The notes: generated by a model from the letters alone, not told the origin. Shown: positions 1 to 8,841, counted from the first letter of the stretch. The stretch: DNA of 64,000 bases from Pyrinomonadaceae bacterium (GCA_017983495.1 JAGOBH010000003.1:1-64000); one strand, 5' to 3'. Made by a program: numbers and translations.

Positions 1-2
1 AT

Positions 3-266
3 TTGGCAACTGCCGGCACTGATGTGGCCGTGGACTTCTTGCACGATTTTGAAAAGGCGGTCACGTTAATTTCGCGGTTCCCCGAAACGGGTTCGCCGAA
101 ATATGGATATGAGCCTAGCTTGGCCGGGATTCGCTTCTGGCCGATGAAGAAATTTCCGTTCCTTATCTTCTACATTGAGACCGAGCATCAAATTGATGTC
201 TGGCGCGTTATACACGGCAATATGGATATCACCGCTGACATTAACGATCCCGATTCACTTCCTTAA
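3..266 (+). CDS. RelE/ParE-family toxin, 5' end outside window
   Basis: The 87 visible residues look like the C-terminal three quarters of a type II toxin of the RelE/ParE superfamily, which act as ribosome-dependent mRNA nucleases or gyrase poisons and are neutralised by a small antitoxin encoded just upstream. The ending is typical: a Pro-Lys-hydrophobic strand (KKFPFLIFY) followed by VWRVIHGNMDI, where family members usually have V.R..HG.RD. Family length is about 95-100 residues, and the TTG at position 3 has no visible upstream context, so the real start is probably outside the window with the antitoxin. Whether it targets ribosome or gyrase cannot be told. It ends 9 bases before ettA. 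Confidence 0.7.
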   Translation: MATAGTDVAVDFLHDFEKAVTLISRFPETGSPKYGYEPSLAGIRFWPMKKFPFLIFYIETEHQIDVWRVIHGNMDITADINDPDSLP

Positions 267-275
267 GATTTTGAT

Positions 276-1964
276 ATGAGCAATTCCGAACCAAATAAGA
301 TCATCTTTTCGATGGTCAAGGTCAGTAAGTTTTACGACAAAAAGGCTGTCCTTAAGGACATTTACCTTTCGTTCTTTTACGGTGCGAAGATCGGTGTGCT
401 GGGCCTAAACGGCGCAGGTAAATCGTCACTGCTTCGCATCATCGCGGGTACCGACAAGGACGTTAACGGCGAAGTCGTTTTTTCCAAAGGTTACTCGGTC
501 GGTTACCTTGAACAGGAACCACATCTTCACGAAGAAAAGACCGTTCAGCAGGTCGTCGAAGAGGCGGTTCAAGGGACGGTCGATCTGCTCAAGGAATTTG
601 AAGAGATCAACGCCAAGTTTGCCGAGCCGATGGACGTTGATGCGATGAACGCACTCATCGAGCGTCAGGGCGAGGTGCAGGAAGCTCTCGATCACGCCGA
701 CGCATGGGATCTCGACAGCCGTCTCGAAATGGCGATGGACGCTCTTCGCTGTCCGCCGGCGGACACGATCGTCAAGAACCTCTCGGGCGGCGAAAAACGC
801 CGCGTCGCCCTGTGCCGTCTGCTCCTGCAAAAACCCGACATCCTGCTGCTTGATGAGCCTACCAACCACCTTGACGCCGAAAGCGTCGGCTGGCTCGAAC
901 AGCACCTGCAAAAATACGAAGGCACGATCATCGCCGTTACGCACGACCGTTATTTCCTCGACAACATCGCCGGTTGGATACTCGAACTCGACCGCGGACA
1001 GGGAATTCCCTATCAGGGCAATTACTCGTCGTGGCTTGAGCAAAAGAGTACGCGTCTTGCTCAGGAAGCACGCAGCGAAGACAAGCTGCAGAAAACGCTC
1101 GAACGCGAACTCGACTGGATCCGCATGTCGCCAAAGGGCCGTCATGCCAAATCGAAGGCTCGTATCAACGACTATGAAGCGATGGTCGCCACCGAGTCCG
1201 AAAAGCATGCAGACGACCTCGAGATATACATTCCGCCGGGCCCGCGTCTCGGCGATAACGTCATCGAGGCTCACGGAGTTTCTAAGGCTTACGGCGACAC
1301 CATGTTGTTCGAGAAGTTGGAATTCTCGCTGCCAAAGGGCGGCATCGTCGGCGTCATCGGCCCGAACGGAGCCGGTAAGACCACTCTGTTTCGCTTGATC
1401 ACCGGACAGGAAACCCCGGACGCAGGAACGTTCAAGGTGGGCGAAACCGTCAAACTCGGCTACGTCGATCAGTCGCGTGACAGCTTAAATGCTGAAAAGA
1501 ATGTCTTTGACGAGATCTCGGACGGCCTCGACAATGTTACGCTCGGAACCCGCGTGATGAATGCCCGAACCTACGTGTCGAAATTCAATTTCTCGGGTGC
1601 CGATCAGCAGAAATTTGTCGGTCAGCTCTCGGGCGGCGAACGAAACCGCGTTCATCTCGCCAAAATGCTAAAGACCGGTGCCAACGTCCTGCTGCTCGAT
1701 GAGCCGACCAATGACATCGACGTCAACACCATGCGTGCGCTTGAGGAAGCTCTCGAAAACTTTGCCGGCTGCGCCGTCGTAATTAGTCATGACCGTTGGT
1801 TTTTGGACCGCATCGCAACGCATATTTTGGCGTTCGAGGGCGACTCGCACGTTGAGTATTTTGACGGTAATTACAGCGAGTACGAAGCCGACCGCAAACG
1901 CCGCCTCGGCCACGATGCCGACCAGCCGCATCGAATTAAGTACCGAAGTTTGACGCGAGCCTAA
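276..1964 (+). CDS. ettA: Energy-dependent translational throttle protein EttA (ABC-F ATPase)
   Basis: A 562-residue soluble ABC-F protein with two ATPase cassettes and no membrane segment. Cassette 1 has Walker A GLNGAGKSS (about residue 44), signature LSGGEKRR and Walker B LLLDEPTNHLD. Cassette 2 has GPNGAGKTT, LSGGERNR and LLLDEPTNDID. The linker between them (about residues 245-320) is basic, as in the P-site tRNA-interacting motif. EttA binds the ribosomal E site and couples the first peptide bond to the ADP/ATP ratio. Length and both domains match the family (about 555 residues). The ATG at 276 is supported by the alignment starting at the first cassette strand. It is followed within 12 bases by the next gene and may be cotranscribed. 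Confidence 0.95.
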   Translation: MSNSEPNKIIFSMVKVSKFYDKKAVLKDIYLSFFYGAKIGVLGLNGAGKSSLLRIIAGTDKDVNGEVVFSKGYSVGYLEQEPHLHEEKTVQQVVEEAVQGTVDLLKEFEEINAKFAEPMDVDAMNALIERQGEVQEALDHADAWDLDSRLEMAMDALRCPPADTIVKNLSGGEKRRVALCRLLLQKPDILLLDEPTNHLDAESVGWLEQHLQKYEGTIIAVTHDRYFLDNIAGWILELDRGQGIPYQGNYSSWLEQKSTRLAQEARSEDKLQKTLERELDWIRMSPKGRHAKSKARINDYEAMVATESEKHADDLEIYIPPGPRLGDNVIEAHGVSKAYGDTMLFEKLEFSLPKGGIVGVIGPNGAGKTTLFRLITGQETPDAGTFKVGETVKLGYVDQSRDSLNAEKNVFDEISDGLDNVTLGTRVMNARTYVSKFNFSGADQQKFVGQLSGGERNRVHLAKMLKTGANVLLLDEPTNDIDVNTMRALEEALENFAGCAVVISHDRWFLDRIATHILAFEGDSHVEYFDGNYSEYEADRKRRLGHDADQPHRIKYRSLTRA

Positions 1965-1975
1965 ATTTCTTGCCA

Positions 1976-3322
1976 ATGACGCCACGTCGCATCGAAAACA
2001 GACGTCCGGTCCCGATCCGAACCGATCGCGACCGGGCGATCACGCTTGCGATCATTTTTGCAGGGTTCATTGTCGCGTGGGCCATATTCATTAATTCAGG
2101 CGGTGCTTTCGCGTATGTTGAACCGATGATGCGTTCGGCACTGAGTGCTTGGGTCTCGATCGGCATTACGATATTGGTCACGACGTTCTCGTTCGTCTTT
2201 GTCGCGTTATCGCTGGTGTCGGTGCAGTTTTCGCCGCGGATCGTGCGGCATTTTTGGCACCGCGACCGTTTTCGGGCGGTATTTTTGTGGTCATCCGTCG
2301 CGGTTTGTGCATTTTGCTTTGTGGTGCAGTTTACTGACTTTCCGGCTCTGCATGCCCTCGGACTATTTTTCGGTGCGTACCAGACGTTCGTCCTGTTTCC
2401 GGTCTTTTTGGGCTATCTCGCCGACAATATAAATGCAGCTACAATCACCAAAACGATCGCGGACCGCACAGTAGCCGAGATCGATGGCGTCTATGCGCAT
2501 TTGGAAAACGTTTTAGTGCATGAAGTGCCGAAAGGTGCGGTCGTCGCGGATGGAAGCGGATTTCTGGAAAAGATAGATGCCGAAAAACTGGTCGCCGCGC
2601 AGAAATTGATCAGGGCAGAGCATCCGGATTCGCACCTGCGCGTGACGAACTATCTGGGCAGTTTTATCGAGGTAGGTTCGACGCTCGCGGTTCTCGAGCC
2701 TCCGATCGAATTCGGCGGAGATATCGAGAGGATGATCCGCAACAGCTTTTCGATACAGAAATTTCGCAGTTTCGAACAGGATGTCGAATACGGGATCCGG
2801 CAACTCGTCGATATCGGTATCAAGGCTATTTCACCGGCGGTCAACGATCCGACGACCTGCGTCAATTGCATTCATTACCTCGGCGTTATTATCAAGGAAC
2901 TTGCCACGCGGGAGCTCGAATCGCGTACGGCTAAGCAGCTTGCCGAATATAACATTATTCTCAAAGAGCCGACATTCGAGCAATATGTCGACGACGCGTT
3001 CGATCAGATCTACCATTTTGGGCGAGCAGATCACGTCATTGTGCGAACATTGATCGGCGTGTTGGCTGAGATCGCCTCGTCCGTTTGCGCAGTCGATCGG
3101 CTTAAGGTCGTAGTCAAAGAAGTTTCCGAAATGGAGCTTTCGAGTCTAATTAAACGTGATGTTGGGCAAATGTTTGGAACTGCGGAACATCGAAACTATG
3201 TTCGCAAATCGCTCGTAGCATTTTACGTAACCGCGGCGACGCGTGCGTCGGACCTTGGCGAAGTCGAACTTGTCGCTGAGTATGGTGATCTGCAAAAGGG
3301 CTTTGCGGACGCGGTCGAATAG
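1976..3322 (+). CDS. DUF2254-family membrane protein
   Basis: About 448 residues. The N-terminal third holds four hydrophobic segments (roughly residues 22-42, 60-90, 105-130 and 135-155), followed by a long soluble part containing the block ISPAVNDPTTC (around residue 287), a hallmark of the DUF2254 predicted-membrane family. Biochemical function is unknown. A TTG at 1970 lies in frame two codons earlier, but the ATG at 1976 is the more natural start. It follows ettA directly, and the gene after it begins 22 bases downstream, so a shared transcript is plausible. The family call is confident; a role in envelope biology is only inference. Confidence 0.8.
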   Translation: MTPRRIENRRPVPIRTDRDRAITLAIIFAGFIVAWAIFINSGGAFAYVEPMMRSALSAWVSIGITILVTTFSFVFVALSLVSVQFSPRIVRHFWHRDRFRAVFLWSSVAVCAFCFVVQFTDFPALHALGLFFGAYQTFVLFPVFLGYLADNINAATITKTIADRTVAEIDGVYAHLENVLVHEVPKGAVVADGSGFLEKIDAEKLVAAQKLIRAEHPDSHLRVTNYLGSFIEVGSTLAVLEPPIEFGGDIERMIRNSFSIQKFRSFEQDVEYGIRQLVDIGIKAISPAVNDPTTCVNCIHYLGVIIKELATRELESRTAKQLAEYNIILKEPTFEQYVDDAFDQIYHFGRADHVIVRTLIGVLAEIASSVCAVDRLKVVVKEVSEMELSSLIKRDVGQMFGTAEHRNYVRKSLVAFYVTAATRASDLGEVELVAEYGDLQKGFADAVE

Positions 3323-3344
3323 TGGCAGACAGTTTTACTGATCG

Positions 3345-4184
3345 ATGAGATCATTTATTTTCATAATAGTTATTTCGGCCATTGTTGCCGTTGCGTGTTC
3401 GAGGCCGGACGAACCGGCGGCTGATGTAGCTCCGACGATGACTGTCGCTCCAACACCGGCACCGCCGACTCCCGCACCAACGCCAACGGTTCCAAACCTA
3501 CAATCCGAATTGCTGGATGAGCGTTACCGGACAACGACATCGCCGATCGGCGGTTTCGATTTTAAGAACTTCACGTACGAATTGCCGCGCGGATGGCAGA
3601 ATCCGGACGGGACGGCTGAGATCAAACTGACCAATGGGCGCATTGCTCCAATCGCTCGTGACATAAACGAAAAGATGGACGATGAGGCCAAGCTCGAAGC
3701 TCGTCAACAACGCCGTATCGGTATGTCATTCGTGACTGCCAGATATTTCGATGTTACGGGTGACGGCCAGGACGAGGCGATCGTTATTAACAAGATCGAG
3801 ACCGGTGGTTCGGCAATACCGCAGGTCGTCTACGTCTTTACTTGGAAGGACGACAAACCTGAACTGATCTGGCTGTTTCGGACCGGTGACCGGGCTGACG
3901 GCGGCCTCAAGGACATCAGGCCCGAAAACGGTCATGTCGTGGTCGAATTATACGGTCAGGACCGTTTTCTGCTCGGCCAAATGGAGACCGGCAAGATCAC
4001 CGACGATATCGAACAACTCTGCTGCCCGACCCATTTTACCCGCACGATGTACAAATGGAACGGTAAGAACTTTCTCATGGATAAGAAGAGATGGACTTAT
4101 CTTGTTGCGGACCCAACCGCCCCGCCGGTCGAGAATATGGCCGAGATCGTAAACGCAAAAGCGAAGACCGGATCTAAGAAGTAG
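3345..4184 (+). CDS. Hypothetical lipoprotein
   Basis: A 279-residue protein with a lipoprotein signal: MRSFIFIIVISAIVAVAC, with Cys18 in the lipobox VAVAC followed by Ser-Arg. A Pro/Thr/Ala-rich linker (about residues 25-50) follows and then a globular domain. The stretch VTGDGQDEAIV resembles the calcium-binding-like FG-GAP/VCBS repeat found in other exported acidobacterial proteins. No enzyme motif is visible. It is probably anchored in the inner leaflet of the outer membrane or on the periplasmic face. It converges on the VWA gene at 4217, leaving only 32 bases between them. Confidence 0.75.
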   Translation: MRSFIFIIVISAIVAVACSRPDEPAADVAPTMTVAPTPAPPTPAPTPTVPNLQSELLDERYRTTTSPIGGFDFKNFTYELPRGWQNPDGTAEIKLTNGRIAPIARDINEKMDDEAKLEARQQRRIGMSFVTARYFDVTGDGQDEAIVINKIETGGSAIPQVVYVFTWKDDKPELIWLFRTGDRADGGLKDIRPENGHVVVELYGQDRFLLGQMETGKITDDIEQLCCPTHFTRTMYKWNGKNFLMDKKRWTYLVADPTAPPVENMAEIVNAKAKTGSKK

Positions 4185-4216
4185 CTGCCGACAGCTCGAC
4201 CGGTGCGATCACCAAA

Positions 4217-5272
4217 TTAACGACCGGGAACCCGGTAACTCGACCTCGCCCTTACAACACTGTCCGGTCGCGATACTTTTACTCTTATCGAATGCGTCGT
4301 ACTTATGGAATCCTCGACCGAAGGGTAAAACCCAAGCCGGTATTGATGTCGGAGCTCGTCGACGATCAGGGCAAACGTCTCTTTCAACTTCGAACTCTCG
4401 CTCTCGTAGAACCTCCCGGCGGTCGCATCTGACAGCTTTTCAAGAAACTCCGTCGCTATTTCATTTTGACGTTCGACGCGTTCGCGGCGTCGCGGATTAT
4501 CACGTTGCCGTGGCGGGAACGGGTCATTTCGGGGGTCGGGATAACGCGGATATCGGTCGCCTCGCGGAAACCTGCCGGGAAAATTATCGCCACGCCGATT
4601 CATCTGAGGCCGGAATTGGGGCATTATGTCGCCCGTTTTGAAAAAGACCGTGTACACCATCACGTCCGATTCCTGAAGCGAATAGATCAGCTCCGCGTTC
4701 GATACACGGCTGCCGGCGTCCTTGCCGTCGGTCAGGAGTATGATCGCTTTGCGTCCGCTAACGCCGTTGAATTGGTCACGGATCGTTTTGGCGATAGCAT
4801 CGCGAAGCTTCGTGCCAAAATATTCAGGTATCTCGGCATCATTCACCGCACGCTTTAGCTGTTCGCGGTCGGACGTGAGCGGACTTAGCAGATGTGTGTC
4901 GTAGTCAAAGGTTACGATCATCGCTCTGTCGTTAGGCAACAGGAGCTTGATAAATTTTCCGGCCGCACTTTTGATGTCGCCCAAAACGCCGCGGGTGCTC
5001 TGGCTCGTATCGATCAGCAGAGCGACGTTCAATGGTTCTTCCACCGCTGCAAAGAACTCGATCGATTGGGGATTGCCGTCCTGGAGCACGGTAAAATCGG
5101 TTTTTCTTAGTCCCGGGATGTAACGGCCGTCGCGGTCACTGACTATGACCGGAACGCTTACCAAGGTGGTATTGACCTTGATCACATCATCCGGGGGTCT
5201 GTCCTGAGTCCGCACGCATACCACGCCGGCGGCAGACAAGATTACAGTGAATAAAGCGATCTTTCGAAACAT
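4217..5272 (-). CDS. Secreted VWA-domain protein, acidobacterial type
   Basis: A 351-residue exported protein: Sec signal (residues 1-22, MFRKIALFTVILSAAGVVC), then the VWLA leader strand VPVIVSDRDGRYIPGL and a von Willebrand A domain. The MIDAS motif D-x-S-x-S is seen as DTSQS (about residue 108), with further VWA blocks IILLTDGKDAGS and a Thr around 140-150. A Pro/Arg/Asp-rich disordered insert (about residues 215-270) precedes a helix and the final strand HQYRLGFYPS. This arrangement is the one named VWFA-related acidobacterial domain (TIGR03436), which is expanded in that phylum. Function is unknown; metal-dependent protein binding in the periplasm is likely. Confidence 0.85.
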   Translation of the reverse strand: MFRKIALFTVILSAAGVVCVRTQDRPPDDVIKVNTTLVSVPVIVSDRDGRYIPGLRKTDFTVLQDGNPQSIEFFAAVEEPLNVALLIDTSQSTRGVLGDIKSAAGKFIKLLLPNDRAMIVTFDYDTHLLSPLTSDREQLKRAVNDAEIPEYFGTKLRDAIAKTIRDQFNGVSGRKAIILLTDGKDAGSRVSNAELIYSLQESDVMVYTVFFKTGDIMPQFRPQMNRRGDNFPGRFPRGDRYPRYPDPRNDPFPPRQRDNPRRRERVERQNEIATEFLEKLSDATAGRFYESESSKLKETFALIVDELRHQYRLGFYPSVEDSISTTHSIRVKVSRPDSVVRARSSYRVPGR

Positions 5273-5622
5273 ATACTTCCGCTAACTCTGGTAAGACGCG
5301 CGTCGAAGCGTATTGGTTGAGAAAAGTAGATGTTCGAAGCCCGCTTGTGGTACGGATTGCCGGCGACAGGCGGATGCGGTTTTCGGTCGCTCGTTCAGAT
5401 TCGATACTGCGGAGGATAACAAACACCGGTGATAATTTCGTTCAATGCGAAAAACCTCGCGCTCAAACATCAGCTTTGCTAATGTTATACGTGATGGCGT
5501 ATTACAACAGCTAACTTTACACTTACTGTAAAAGCGGACAAACTAGTCCTATATAGGCGGTATGGCCACATCGGCTGATCTCAGGCACGCTGTTTGCACA
5601 ACTTTGATTCCGGAGGGCAAGA
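5273..5622. other. Intergenic region upstream of cydA
   Basis: 350 bases between the divergent VWA and cydA genes. Short open frames on both strands lack any recognisable domain and I do not call them. The right-hand part contains two palindromes (listed separately) and a clear Shine-Dalgarno sequence, GGAGG at about 5612, 6-7 bases before the cydA ATG. Confidence 0.6.
5516..5557 (+). promoter_or_regulatory. Two palindromes, candidate operator/promoter of cydAB
   Basis: TTTACA (5516-5521), five bases, then TGTAAA (5527-5532) forms a perfect six-base inverted repeat. It is followed 15 bases later by the perfect palindrome CCTATATAGG (5548-5557), whose TATATA could serve as a -10 box. bd oxidases are usually under oxygen or redox control, but neither site fits the FNR consensus (TTGAT-N4-ATCAA) or the Rex consensus, so the regulator cannot be named. 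Confidence 0.4.
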
Positions 5623-6969
5623 ATGGAAGCCAACACACTGGATCGAATTCAGTTCGCATTTACGATCACATTTCACTATCTCTTTCCGATGCTGACGATG
5701 GGCCTCGCTCCGCTCATCGTCATATTCAAGACGCTCGCGATCCGCAAAAAGGACGACCGTTGGAACGAGGTCGCCCGATTTTGGGGCAAGATCTTTGGCA
5801 TCACGTTCCTCTTTGGCGTAGTTACCGGCATTCCGATGGAGTTTCAGTTTGGAACCAACTGGGCGGCGTTTTCGAAATATGCCGGCGGTGTCATCGGCCA
5901 AACCCTCGCAATGGAAGGCACGTTCGCTTTCTTTCTCGAATCCGCCTTCATCGGGTTGTTCCTTTTTGGTGAAAAGCGTCTCGGTCAGACACTTCACTGG
6001 CTTGCGGCGTTTCTGCTTTTTGTCGGTACATGGCTGTCCGGTTGGTTCATCATTGCTACAAATGCCTGGATGCAGCATCCGGTCGGTTACGAAATGAATG
6101 CGGACGGTTCGGTCCAACTCACCAGCTTTTGGTCGCTTGTCTTAAATGAATGGGCGGTTTACCAATACATGCACAATATGGGCGGTGCGGTCGTCGTCGG
6201 CTCGTTCGCCGTGTCGGCGCTCGGTGCTTTCTATGTGCTTTCAAAGCGTAAAGCTGAGTACGGCAAGATGTTTCTCAAGGTCGGCGTGATCGCGGGATGC
6301 GTCTCGAGCATTTGGATGCTCTTCCCGTCCGGCGACCTGCAGGGCCGCATGGTCGCACAACATCAGCCCGTCACGCTGGCCGCGATGGAAGGGCTGTTTG
6401 AATCGAAGGAAGGTGCACCGCTCGTCCTGATCGGTCAGCCGGATATGGAAAAGCAGCGTTTCGATAACGCCATCCACATCCCGAACATGCTCAGCTTTAT
6501 CACCTACCAGCGTTGGAACGCTCAGGTTCGCGGGCTCAATGATTTTCCCAAAGACCAGCACCCGGACAACATACCGCTTCTCTACTACAGTTTTCATATC
6601 ATGGTCGGACTCGGCACGGTGTTTATCGGGATAATGACGATCGCGGCATTTTGGTTGTGGCGGGGCTGGCTGTTTGGCTCCAACTGGCTGCTCTGGATCC
6701 TGATGCTCGCATTCCCGCTGCCGTTTATTGCGAACACGGTCGGCTGGATGGTCGCCGAACTCGGACGTCAGCCGTGGCTCGTTTACGGCCTTTTCCGGAC
6801 AGAGCACGGGCATTCGCCGATGGTGTCATCGGGCAATGTACTGTTCACGCTGCTCGGGTTTTTAGGAATGTACACACTGCTGGCTCTGCTCTACATTTTC
6901 CTGATCTTAAGGCGGATCGAACACGGTGCGGACGAATTGGGGGTTGAGACGGCCGAAGCCGGTTATTAA
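5623..6969 (+). CDS. cydA: Cytochrome bd ubiquinol oxidase subunit I
   Basis: A 448-residue integral membrane protein that oxidises quinol and carries the haems of the bd-type terminal oxidase, giving respiration at low oxygen. Likely haem ligands are visible: His18 in TFHYLFP, the His in QYMHNMGGA, and the Met in VGWMVAELGRQPW. The length is about 70 residues short of the E. coli protein, which places it in the short Q-loop subfamily. The start is fixed by GGAGG 6-7 bases upstream. cydB follows after 10 bases. No cydX-like small subunit and no cydDC is seen nearby. Confidence 0.95.
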   Translation: MEANTLDRIQFAFTITFHYLFPMLTMGLAPLIVIFKTLAIRKKDDRWNEVARFWGKIFGITFLFGVVTGIPMEFQFGTNWAAFSKYAGGVIGQTLAMEGTFAFFLESAFIGLFLFGEKRLGQTLHWLAAFLLFVGTWLSGWFIIATNAWMQHPVGYEMNADGSVQLTSFWSLVLNEWAVYQYMHNMGGAVVVGSFAVSALGAFYVLSKRKAEYGKMFLKVGVIAGCVSSIWMLFPSGDLQGRMVAQHQPVTLAAMEGLFESKEGAPLVLIGQPDMEKQRFDNAIHIPNMLSFITYQRWNAQVRGLNDFPKDQHPDNIPLLYYSFHIMVGLGTVFIGIMTIAAFWLWRGWLFGSNWLLWILMLAFPLPFIANTVGWMVAELGRQPWLVYGLFRTEHGHSPMVSSGNVLFTLLGFLGMYTLLALLYIFLILRRIEHGADELGVETAEAGY

Positions 6970-6979
6970 GGAGGTTGAT

Positions 6980-8014
6980 ATGGAAACAGTCTGGTTCATG
7001 ATAGTTGCGTTCATGTTGGTCTGCTATGTCATCCTCGACGGTTTTGACATCGGCGCGGGCATAATCCACTTTTTCGTCGGCCGCGACGAGCGCGAGCGGG
7101 CAGCCGTTATCCGCTCGATCGGCCCGGTCTGGGACGGTAATGAGGTTTGGCTACTCGCCACCGGCGGCACACTCTATTTTGCGTTCCCGCAACTCTATGC
7201 CGCCGGGTTCAGCGGGTTCTACCTGCCTTTGATCATGGTCCTTTGGCTGCTGATCCTGCGGGCGACCGGTATCGAATTGCGTCATCAGCTTGATAACCCG
7301 CTGTGGACAAAATTCTGGGATTTCGTTTTCTCGATGGCGAGCATTCTGCTGGCGATCTTTTTCGGAGCCGCACTCGGCAATGTCATCCGCGGCGTGCCGC
7401 TCGATGCGACCGGGTATTTCTTCGAGCCGCTGTTCACCGACTGGACGACGACAGGTGCCACGGGAATTCTGGATTGGTTTACCGTTCTTTCGGGCGTCGT
7501 CGCTTTTGTAGCTCTTGCCGTTCACGGAGCCAACTATATCGCGCTAAAGACCGAAGACGACATGAACGCACGGGCACGCAAGGTCGTCAGTTTAGGCTGG
7601 TTTGCCATGGTTGTCGTTACCGGTGCGAGCCTTGCGGCTGTGATGGTCGTTCGACCGCAGATACTCGATAATTATTTCGCCCTGCCGGTCGGTTGGCTGA
7701 TCCCGCTGCTGGTCGCCGCATCGCTCGGAGCCATCAAGTATTTTAATGTTAAGGGCAACGATAAGGCCGCGTTTCTATCATCGTCGGTCTACCTGGCAAT
7801 GATGCTCGGCGGAGCTGTTTACGGCCTCTACCCCAATGTTTTGCCGGCACTTGACCCGGCACACAGCCTGACGATCCATAATTCAAAGGCGGGCGAGTAC
7901 GGCCTGATGGTCGGCCTGATCTGGTGGCCGATAGGCATCATCATCGCTCTCGGATATTTTACTTTCCTCTTTCGCACCTTTAAGGGAAAGGTCGCGATGG
8001 ACGAAGGGCATTAG
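6980..8014 (+). CDS. cydB: Cytochrome bd ubiquinol oxidase subunit II
   Basis: 344 residues and eight or so membrane helices. The family blocks ILDGFDIGAG (near the N-terminus) and GPVWDGNEVWL (around residue 53) are intact. CydB is the structural partner of CydA in the bd oxidase. The open frame extends upstream into the cydA end, but the ATG at 6980 has an excellent ribosome site (AAGGAGG at 6968-6974, overlapping the cydA stop), so translation is probably coupled. A strong terminator follows at 8043. Confidence 0.95.
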   Translation: METVWFMIVAFMLVCYVILDGFDIGAGIIHFFVGRDERERAAVIRSIGPVWDGNEVWLLATGGTLYFAFPQLYAAGFSGFYLPLIMVLWLLILRATGIELRHQLDNPLWTKFWDFVFSMASILLAIFFGAALGNVIRGVPLDATGYFFEPLFTDWTTTGATGILDWFTVLSGVVAFVALAVHGANYIALKTEDDMNARARKVVSLGWFAMVVVTGASLAAVMVVRPQILDNYFALPVGWLIPLLVAASLGAIKYFNVKGNDKAAFLSSSVYLAMMLGGAVYGLYPNVLPALDPAHSLTIHNSKAGEYGLMVGLIWWPIGIIIALGYFTFLFRTFKGKVAMDEGH

Positions 8015-8042
8015 TTTCATTAGTCCTCCTCCTGGACACCTC

Positions 8043-8073
8043 GGACGGCCCGCGTGGGCCGTCCATTTTTTTT
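8043..8073 (+). terminator. Rho-independent terminator of cydAB
   Basis: A perfect nine-base stem, GGACGGCCC (8043-8051) with GGGCCGTCC (8056-8064), a four-base loop, then A and eight T residues. Confidence 0.92.
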
Positions 8074-8087
8074 CTCCAAAATTAATC

Positions 8088-8136
8088 TACTTTATCATAC
8101 AAAGTACTTGACATGGCGAATAACTTGGCATATCGT
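8088..8136 (+). promoter_or_regulatory. Promoter with overlapping dyad, likely autoregulated
   Basis: A consensus -35 TTGACA (8108-8113) and a -10 TATCGT (8131-8136) are 17 bases apart, 11 bases before the start codon at 8147. Immediately upstream is the inverted repeat TACTTT (8088-8093), seven bases, AAAGTA (8101-8106). The second gene of the transcript encodes a winged-helix DNA-binding protein, so this dyad is its likely operator; that is inference from position. Confidence 0.6.
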
Positions 8137-8146
8137 AACAGTCGTT

Positions 8147-8770
8147 ATGGGAAAACTGCACAGCATTCGACGCGACGAGAACGAGCCTAATCAGCCTGTA
8201 AGTATCGGCGACCGGGCATTCGATAATCTGGCATTTATTCGCGATACGATGGAACGGTCGACGAGCTTTACCGCGGTGCCCGGCTATGGCGGCATGCTGA
8301 TGGGCGTGACGGCCGTCGTCGCGGCGTATATCGCCCATACGCAGATATATCTGCGTGACTGGCTGGTAACGTGGCTGGTCGAGGCGTTCCTGGCGTTCGC
8401 GATCGGGCTGCTGGCAATGTGGCAGAAATCGCGTATCGGCGGAACCTCGCTCGTATCGGTGCCCGCCAAGAAATTTGCTCTGAGCTTTGCTCCGCCACTG
8501 ATCGCCGGTATCGCCATCACGCTCGGCCTTTGGCGATACGAACACTACGAGATGATGGCGCCGGTCTGGATGCTCTGTTACGGAGCGGCGGTGGTTTGCG
8601 GCGGCGCGTTTTCTGCAAAGGTCGTGCCGGTGATGGGCTGGTGCTTTATCGCACTAGGTGCCGCGGCGTTCGCCCTGCCAAAGTGGTACGGCGACCCGCT
8701 AATGGCCGCCAGCTTCGGCGGTCTGCACATAGTTTTCGGTGCAGTCATCGCGAGGCGTTACGGCGGATAA
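8147..8770 (+). CDS. Hypothetical membrane protein paired with winged-helix regulator
   Basis: 207 residues. A soluble N-terminal part of about 40 residues (charged, with the block AFDNLAFIRDTMERS) precedes about six hydrophobic helices in close pairs. No enzyme or transporter motif is recognisable. The frame stays open to 8054, but that would run through the cydB terminator and the promoter, so the ATG at 8147 is chosen. It sits 71 bases before a winged-helix regulator, with a palindromic repeat between. A membrane protein next to a small DNA-binding protein suggests a sensing or envelope-control pair, but the signal is unknown. Confidence 0.7.
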   Translation: MGKLHSIRRDENEPNQPVSIGDRAFDNLAFIRDTMERSTSFTAVPGYGGMLMGVTAVVAAYIAHTQIYLRDWLVTWLVEAFLAFAIGLLAMWQKSRIGGTSLVSVPAKKFALSFAPPLIAGIAITLGLWRYEHYEMMAPVWMLCYGAAVVCGGAFSAKVVPVMGWCFIALGAAAFALPKWYGDPLMAASFGGLHIVFGAVIARRYGG

Positions 8771-8773
8771 AGC

Positions 8774-8831
8774 CGGAACGCAGGCTGCCAGCCTGCGTGT
8801 GAAGACTGGCAGGCTGGCAGCCTGCGTTCCG
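8774..8831. repeat. REP-like palindromic repeat (58 bp)
   Basis: Perfect 23-base arms, 8774-8796 and 8809-8831, around a 12-base loop. The arm contains the sub-palindrome GCAGGCTGCCAGCCTGC, so each arm can also fold on itself. It lies between two cotranscribed genes and would form a very stable hairpin in the mRNA. It resembles the REP-type intergenic repeats that are dispersed in acidobacterial genomes; this is the only copy of this sequence that I see in the window. Confidence 0.8.
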
Positions 8832-8841
8832 ACAAGAAAAT

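Noticed and set aside
426..1274. 282-codon frame on the minus strand across ettA
   Set aside because: It lies wholly inside the conserved ettA frame and encodes no recognisable domain; it is a codon-usage shadow.
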